DNA of 64,000 nt. It comes from Monosporascus cannonballus. Taxonomy: Eukaryota; Ascomycota; Sordariomycetes; Xylariales. Location: the NCBI GenBank assembly GCA_004154925.1, contig QJNS01000026.1, positions 310,001 to 374,000 on the forward strand. Direction: 5' to 3'. Position 1 is the first letter of the stretch. Every line of letters starts with the position of its first letter. The notes under the pieces were generated by a model. That model worked only from the letters and a program-made list of their open reading frames with translations. It was not told the DNA's origin and searched no databases. The translations under genes were made by a program, and so were the position numbers. Below are positions 58,232 to 64,000 of this stretch, piece by piece.

Positions 58232-58662
58232 ATGGACGGGGTTTCTCGTTATAAGGAATGTGATCGCCGAGGTTGTTCATGTGACGGGACGGAAGTCCCT
58301 ATTTCCATAATTAATCGGTATATCGCGGAATCGAAAAGGTTAAAAGAAAAAAAGTTAAAGGTCGAAAAATCGTTATTTAAAGTTTTTGTACGGTTTTCCC
58401 GTATACGTCGTTAACGTTAATATTATCTTAGGATGTAAAACTTATTAACCGTGCCCTTTAATTTTTGGACGATTTTCACGACTTTACGTAATTGGAGTTG
58501 GAGTTTGTGGTTAACGTACAGGCCGTAGGTAAGGTGGACATTATTAATTGAAATATGGTAGATTAAAGGTTTCCTTTTTTGGATTTTGTAAATTGGAATA
58601 TTATTATTTCTGGTAGTTCTATTGTTATTGGTAAAAGTTCTTTAATAGGCGCTAGGCGATAA
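58232..58662 (+). pseudogene. E10 antisense accessory ORF, best-preserved copy
   Basis: Starts MDGVSRYKECDRRGCSCDGT at 58232, followed by EVPISIINRYIAESKRLKEK, KKLKVEKSLFKVFVRFSRIRR. A stop and a one-base shift follow near 58412-58440; then CKLINRAL-like residues, stop, FLDDFHDFT, stop, LELEFVVNVQAVGKVDIIN and FPFLDFVNWNIIISGSS, ending IGARR at a TAA (58660-58662). About 143 codons. The head, KECDRRGCSCDG, is a Cys cluster reminiscent of half a fungal Zn2Cys6 motif. The middle is a basic coiled-coil-like helix. The tail is acidic with W-N motifs. Opposite strand to E10 gag-pol. I believe this was a real accessory protein; its role is unknown. Confidence 0.75.
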
Positions 58663-58664
58663 TA

Positions 58665-61600
58665 AGATTTTTGGCGAGTTTTTAGGTATTTTCGGAATTT
58701 AGATATTTTTTCCATTTGATTAGGTATTAGTAAGTCCGTTTTATTTCCGTATGTCGAAAATTGTTTTTCACCTTATATATCTATTCGTTTTTTACTTTTA
58801 TATTGTTTTATGCCGTATATATTTTAATTATATCTGCTGTTAATTCGAATAAAGAAACCTAAAAAATTCAATGTAATTTAACTTTTGGTAAAAATTTCAA
58901 TTGGTAATCATTTTTAAGATTTTTTTATCGATTTTGTATGGACCGATATATTTAAAATCGAATATTTTGCTAGGTTTTTTTGTTTGAATGTTTTTTATAG
59001 CAAAGTAAACTATTTTTCTTTTTTTGAAAACTTGTTTTTTTAATTTTTTCTGGTTGTAATATTTGTTTATTTGATTTCGTACGAATTCCGGTTTTGTTTT
59101 TATCTCCTGGTATAACTGTTGTAGTTGTTCTAACGTAAAAATTATTTTCATATTAATTGGACCGTCGTCGCGTATATTTTTGTAAACCTTTGGAATAAAA
59201 CCAAAACTTGCGTTCGTAAGTATTATCTTAGTACTTTTATGATAATTAATATTATAAGTTAATTGTACGATTAATAATTTCTTAACTCAATTATTTTATT
59301 TTTAATTAATATAATATTATAAATAAGCTTTTAAAGTTTAATTTGTTCGCTTTATTTATTTATCTGTTTAAGGTTTAAATACGTTAAATGATTTGTAATT
59401 TAGATTAATTTATGTTATTAAGCCTTGCTAAAATTTAAATGCAAATATTGATTTTTTGTTTAATATAATTTTTATTAATAATTCGTATATATTAAAAATG
59501 TGTTTAAAAAACTATATTAATTGTTCGGCGTTTATATCCTTATAATATAATAAGAAATAAAAAAGGTTTGTAAATTAATTAATAATTAAGAAAATGCTAT
59601 CGTAATATAGTTTTGTCCGTAGATTTTTTAATATAAAAAGCTTAATATTATAGGCGAACGTAACTAAATATTATGGTTATTTTGCAATTAATAATGGCTG
59701 TAATTTTTCGTATGGTTTGTGTCGTCGATCCTTTTCTTTGGCGTAAATATCGTATTATTATATGATTTTTTGTACCGTTAATTTTCTTTTAATAGAAAAA
59801 TATGTGCGTTAAAGCTTTTTTAGGGTTTTATGGATCTTTAGATATTTATATAATTAATATTTGTATACTTTTCGTATTAAATCTTTTGGGTATTTTTTTG
59901 GAACTTGTTTTTTATCTGTTTTTTGGTTTTTTAGGAAACCATTATTATGTTATTGGATTTTTTAATGTATGTTATTAGGTATTGCCCGAATTATCGTAAT
60001 TTGTCATAAGTATAAATATCTTTTTATAGTAGCATTAAAGATTATATGGCTAATTTTGACCAATTTCTTTTTAAAGTTTGGTCGTTTACTTAGGGCGTTT
60101 GCTTTGTTATTTTTTGAGCCCTTTTTTGGATAATAACGAAATCAAAGTTTATCAATTTTTTGCGTATTTTAATTATCGTTTTATGAACTCTTTGATAGTA
60201 ATAAAACGGGTAAGATTTTAGATAATCCGTATAAAACTTAATTTGGTATAAGTTTTCCTTTCGGAAATGCCTAAATCCCTGAAATGCCATAATAATGGCC
60301 ATAAATTCTTTATTTGGGATACCGTAATTAAATTCGGTTCCTTTTAATTTGTACGAAAAAAATGTAGTAAATTATAATTTGTTTTAATTATGTCATTATT
60401 CGATTATTATATTTAATACGTAAATCGAAATATCGGTTTTTAATTTAATTAGGCGGTTTAAATCGTACATAATTAATATTGGTTGGCTAATAATTACATC
60501 TTTAATATTTTGAAATGTTTTTTTGTTTCGGATATTTATTTAAATTTTTTAGGTTTTTTTATAAGTTTCGTTAAAGGTATAATTATTTTGCTAAAGTTTT
60601 AAATAAACTTTCTGTAATAATTAACGAATCTAAGGAATATCTGTACCTTTTTAATTATCGTTAACGTTTGTTATTTTGTAATTATAACGATCTTCTTAAG
60701 GTTTATCTTAATATATTTTGGGGTAATAATATGTCCCAAATATTTTATTTTTTACTTATGAAATTAATATTTTTCTGCGTTAACAAATAACTTTACGTTT
60801 TATAAAGTTTCAAAAACTTTATGAACGTATTTTACGTATGTTTTTTCTATCTTTAAGAAAATAAAAATGTTGTCGAAATAACAAACGACGAAAATATTAA
60901 GATATTTTCATAATACGTAATTAATTATTTGCTGGAAAGTTATTAATACGTTCGTAAGTTTTATTAATATAATCAATTATTTAAATAATTCGTATTTCGT
61001 TTTAAAAGTTATTTTTTGTTCGTATCCTTCTTTAATTTTAATAAAGTTATATTTATTTTTAAGATCGAATACTATAAATTATTTAGTTTTATAAAATTGG
61101 TTTTTTATATCCGTAATTAAGGGTAATAATGGTTGATATTTAATAATAATATTATTTAATTATTATTAATTAATTATAAATCGTAATTTTCCATATTTCT
61201 TCGTACGAAAAGTATTGGATATTTTATTAATAACTTCGAAAATTAAATGCATTTTTTATAACCAATGTTCCAGGTATTTTTTGAAAATACGTAACTTATT
61301 TCCGATAAAATTATAAACAAGGTAAAACTTTGTCGAAATCCTTTCTAAAAAATTATTTTATAATCTTATATGCTATATTCTAATAATTTAGTATTAAGCT
61401 TTTTTTTAAAAAGTTACTTATATTTATAATATTATAATAATATATTAATTAATTTTTTAACGTTTAGGGCTATTATTATTTTATTTTAAATCGTTATTTA
61501 GTTATTTACATTTCGTTTTAATAATAATAATAATACTTTATATCTTTTTTAATACCCGTTTTTTTATATTTTATTTCTTTAAGTAAAAAGGTTTTTAGTA

Positions 61601-62060
61601 TATCTTTATGCCTTCATTCGTCGCCATTATTAATCAAATATTAATATTTGAATTTTTTTTCTTTTATTTATTAATAAGAAATAAAATAAACTTTATTCGG
61701 CTAGTTTATCCGTTAATTAAAATTCCGTACTGTCGTATTTATTGTAATTTTAAGATCATATCGTAATTCCCAAATGGAACGATATAAAAATTAATTATCT
61801 GGTATCGTTTTTTGATAAAAATCTCGAAATAATTAATTTCGCATATACTTTTCCCGTTATCGTAAACGAATTCCTAATTTGCGGTATTCGTTATTATATA
61901 AAGTTCTAATTTATATTTCCATAATAATTTGAATTTATTAATTATATCTGGTATAATATAATTTTTGTCCAAAATTCCGCAATTTATTATTACGGTATAC
62001 TAATACGTTCCTAATTATATTTCTAAAGTTATAAAATCGTTAACGTTTTTTATCGTCGCG
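58665..62060 (-). pseudogene. E10 pol remnant
   Basis: Chromodomain near 58670-58800. GPY/F module and integrase C-terminus open at 59151-58897 (KTKPEFVRNQINKYYNQK, FDFKYIGPYKIDKKI). RNase H open at 60302-60090 (MAIIMAFQGFRHFRKENL, FYTDYLKS). RT box Y-F-D-N at 60869-60880 (IFVVCYFDNIFIFL). Protease-equivalent region near 61980-62060. Stops throughout. Confidence 0.8.
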
Positions 62061-62499
62061 TTTAAAACCCTTTTTAAAATTTTTTTTTAACTTTTCTAAA
62101 TTTCGTTATTTTGCGGTTTTTATACAAATAACCTTTTTCTTTTAATTCCTATTCGAATTTATCAAACCTTATTTATATTATTTTATTTAACGCGTTAAGT
62201 TATTATATTTATCGTTATTGCCGGCCGATTATTTTGTTAAATCGTATTAATAGCTTTCAACTTTTTAATAATATTTTTCCTTATTAAATAAATTATTTTC
62301 TTATATTTATAATTACATCTTACTATACGTTATCTTAATTATTATTCCAATGATTTCTTATAAATGAACGTATTTTGTCCTTAATAACTACTTTTCTAAG
62401 GATTTATAATAAATATTAATTAATAATAAAAGTTTGTAATAATATTTTAATAATAATTTTTAACCGTATATTAAATTAATTCTTTTTCCGCTTAATAAT

Positions 62500-63960
62500 T
62501 ATATTTTTTATAATAACAAAAAGGGTTTTCTTATAGGCATTATTTTCCTTTAAGTTAGCTTTTTATTTCAGCTAATTATTAAATATTTTTTGGAATTATA
62601 ATTCGAAAATATCGATATTATTATTTATTATTTTTGTTAATTCCCGGACGATTTGGAAAATTAAATCTCTTATAGTACATATGGGTAATTTATTCGGAAA
62701 TATATTATTTTTATTTTTTGTAATCGGCATATTTTCGTTATTGATAATATATAACGTATTTTTTGCCATATCTATTAAGAGTTTCGGGGCAAATTCTTTC
62801 TGTTTAATTCTGGTATTCGCGTAATTATCCTTATAACGTTTTTTATTATGTTCGTAACATTTATTAAGTTAACCTTTTGGCTTTTTGCATTTTTCGTCAG
62901 ATTTCCTATTACGATAATTCTTATCGGACCTTTTGCTATAAGCCTAATATGTACTTAGCTTAAATTATATTAATAACTTTGCTATCGTTTTTTGGTTATT
63001 TCTAGATTATCTTTCCAATATAGGGGTCCAGTTATTTTATCGTAACTTTTTAAGTTTCTTATATTTATAAATCTTATATCCCATTTTATTATAATTAAAG
63101 CATTTAATTTAGCTTTCGTCTTATTTGTAAATAGCGCCAAGTTTTATAAATCCTAACGCCGTTCCGTAAGACATAAGGGATACGTTTCGTTTTTTTCCCT
63201 GATTAAATTTATTATATCCCGATCATAAAATATATTATTCTTTTTTTCTTATTATTTTTCAAATTGTTAATTATTAATCTTAATTACTTTTACAATATAC
63301 TGGTCCGGGGTAATTAACTATTTAATCCGGATAATTTTATTTTTATATTACTTTTTAATTTTTTATAAAATATTTTAATAAAAATATCGGCTTTATTGTT
63401 TCCTTATCCCGCCTTAACCGTAAACGTCTTAAAAGTTATAAAGTATTTGGACGCGGGTTTTTTTGTTGAAATTAGAAAAGTTATTAAGCCGTAAATCGTT
63501 TTTTATCCGGATTGTTTAAATTATTACGTACTTTATTTTCGAAATTAATATAAAATAAAAAAATCTTATTAATAAAATTTTGCGTATCCGGTTTTTTTAT
63601 TTCCAAAAAGTTTTTCATAATAGATTTAAATTAATTAACTGCATTATCCGTTAAATATATTCTTATTATTAAGATTTGATCCGTTAAATTATGAAGTTTT
63701 AAAAATTAAAGGTAAATTCGTATTTAAGTTAGGAAAATTTAAGAGTTGTTTTTTTATTATAGGGCTCCGGCTTTTTAGGTTTTATACGGGCTAAAAAGGG
63801 TTAGGCAGGTAATATTGCTTTAATTTGTCGAATATTTTTTTTCCAGTTCCCGAATTCGAGCCTAAAGTTATTAAGTAAGGGTTTCCTAAGCGTTAATCCA
63901 TATTTTGACAACATTTAATATTGCTTAAAATTTAATAATACTATTAAATAAAAATTTCTA
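62500..63960 (-). pseudogene. E10 gag remnant
   Basis: Degenerate gag aligned with E5 (37500-38905) block by block, including the region equivalent to the TTDDKNIPI reading of E6 (about 62640-62780) and the zinc-knuckle region near 63090. An N-terminal KPKKPEPYNKKT-type reading near 63750-63790 matches the E2 gag motif. The ATG near 63900 is lost. Confidence 0.62.
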
Positions 63961-63963
63961 ATA

Positions 63964-64000
63964 TATCACGGCTAAGTAATTTAACCAATTATTAAACCTT
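63964..64000 (-). repeat. E10 5' LTR, first 37 bp
   Basis: tatcacggctaagtaattta followed by the shared accaattattaaacctt block, the same start as the E5 5' LTR at 38959. Cut by the window edge. Confidence 0.85.

Larger units (their letters stand above)
51683..64000 (-). mobile_element. E9: family C gypsy element, 3' part, split by E10
   Basis: Minus-oriented family C copy. 3' LTR at 51683-51877, then the 3' region, pol, and gag to 57629, where E10 is inserted. The 5' part lies beyond 64000. The left target copy is aaaat (51678-51682). RT box lost (Y-L-N-Y at 56300-56311). Pol retains an integrase piece and a zinc knuckle with Tyr for Cys. Confidence 0.8.
57630..64000 (-). mobile_element. E10: family B gypsy element, 5' LTR cut by window edge
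   Basis: Minus-oriented copy in E9. 3' LTR 57630-58024, sense 3' ORF, antisense accessory ORF, pol, gag, and the first 37 bp of the 5' LTR at 63964. The left flank is ccctt (57625-57629); the second TSD copy is outside. Same subfamily as E5 by LTR repeats and by gene content. RT box reads Y-F-D-N (60869-60880). Confidence 0.88.

Overview
The window is a 64 kb block of strongly A+T-rich, transposon-only DNA. It is most likely heterochromatin from a filamentous ascomycete (Pezizomycotina) that practises repeat-induced point mutation (RIP). I see no host gene, rRNA or tRNA. C is depleted before A and T, while CpG (tcg, cgt) stays common, which fits CpA-targeted RIP and not simple CpG decay. Almost every reading frame is a mutated remnant of a Ty3/gypsy retrotransposon. 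Zinc-knuckle Cys codons read Tyr, catalytic Asp codons read Asn, and Gln/Trp codons read stop.

Two families make up nearly everything. Family B is a chromodomain-bearing gypsy with LTRs of about 340-425 bp; on the plus strand the minus-oriented copies start TGTGACGGCT and end GTAACA or ATGACA. Family C is a second gypsy family with 195-207 bp LTRs, TGTGAGAATACAGC to CATTATCTTACA. Target-site duplications (TSDs) resolve the nesting. I name the copies E1 to E11.

Layout: E1 (B, minus, 1-12343) carries a solo LTR (191-561) and the complete element E2 (B, minus, 3922-10708, TSD cttat). E3 (B, plus, 12344-17637) carries a solo C LTR (12468-12673, TSD aaaag) and a 124 bp TG..CA insertion (14843-14966, TSD tatat). 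17638-20100 is unassigned. E11 (B, minus) surrounds E4 (C, plus, 20558-27929, TSD caaat) and is then split by E8 (B, plus, from 29192). E8 is split inside its 5' LTR by E7 (C, plus, 29210-51019, TSD caaac/cagac). E7 contains E6 (B, plus, 29475-45158). E6 contains a Fot1/pogo DNA transposon (29960-31824, TSD TA), E5 (B, minus, 32606-39361, TSD cgata) and a 143 bp insertion in its 3' LTR (44662-44804, TSD cttag). E8 is cut again by E9 (C, minus, from 51683), which holds E10 (B, minus, from 57630). E9 and E10 run off the right edge.

The most interesting feature is a second protein-coding tract in family B, antisense to gag-pol and lying between the chromodomain end of pol and the 3' LTR. The same protein pattern (a Cys-pair head, a Lys/Arg-rich coiled-coil-like middle, an acidic or Trp-Asn tail) can be read in all five B copies whose 3' end is in the window (E2, E3, E5, E6, E10), although those copies differ widely. 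Family C also carries an antisense-readable block conserved in its three copies, with weaker support.
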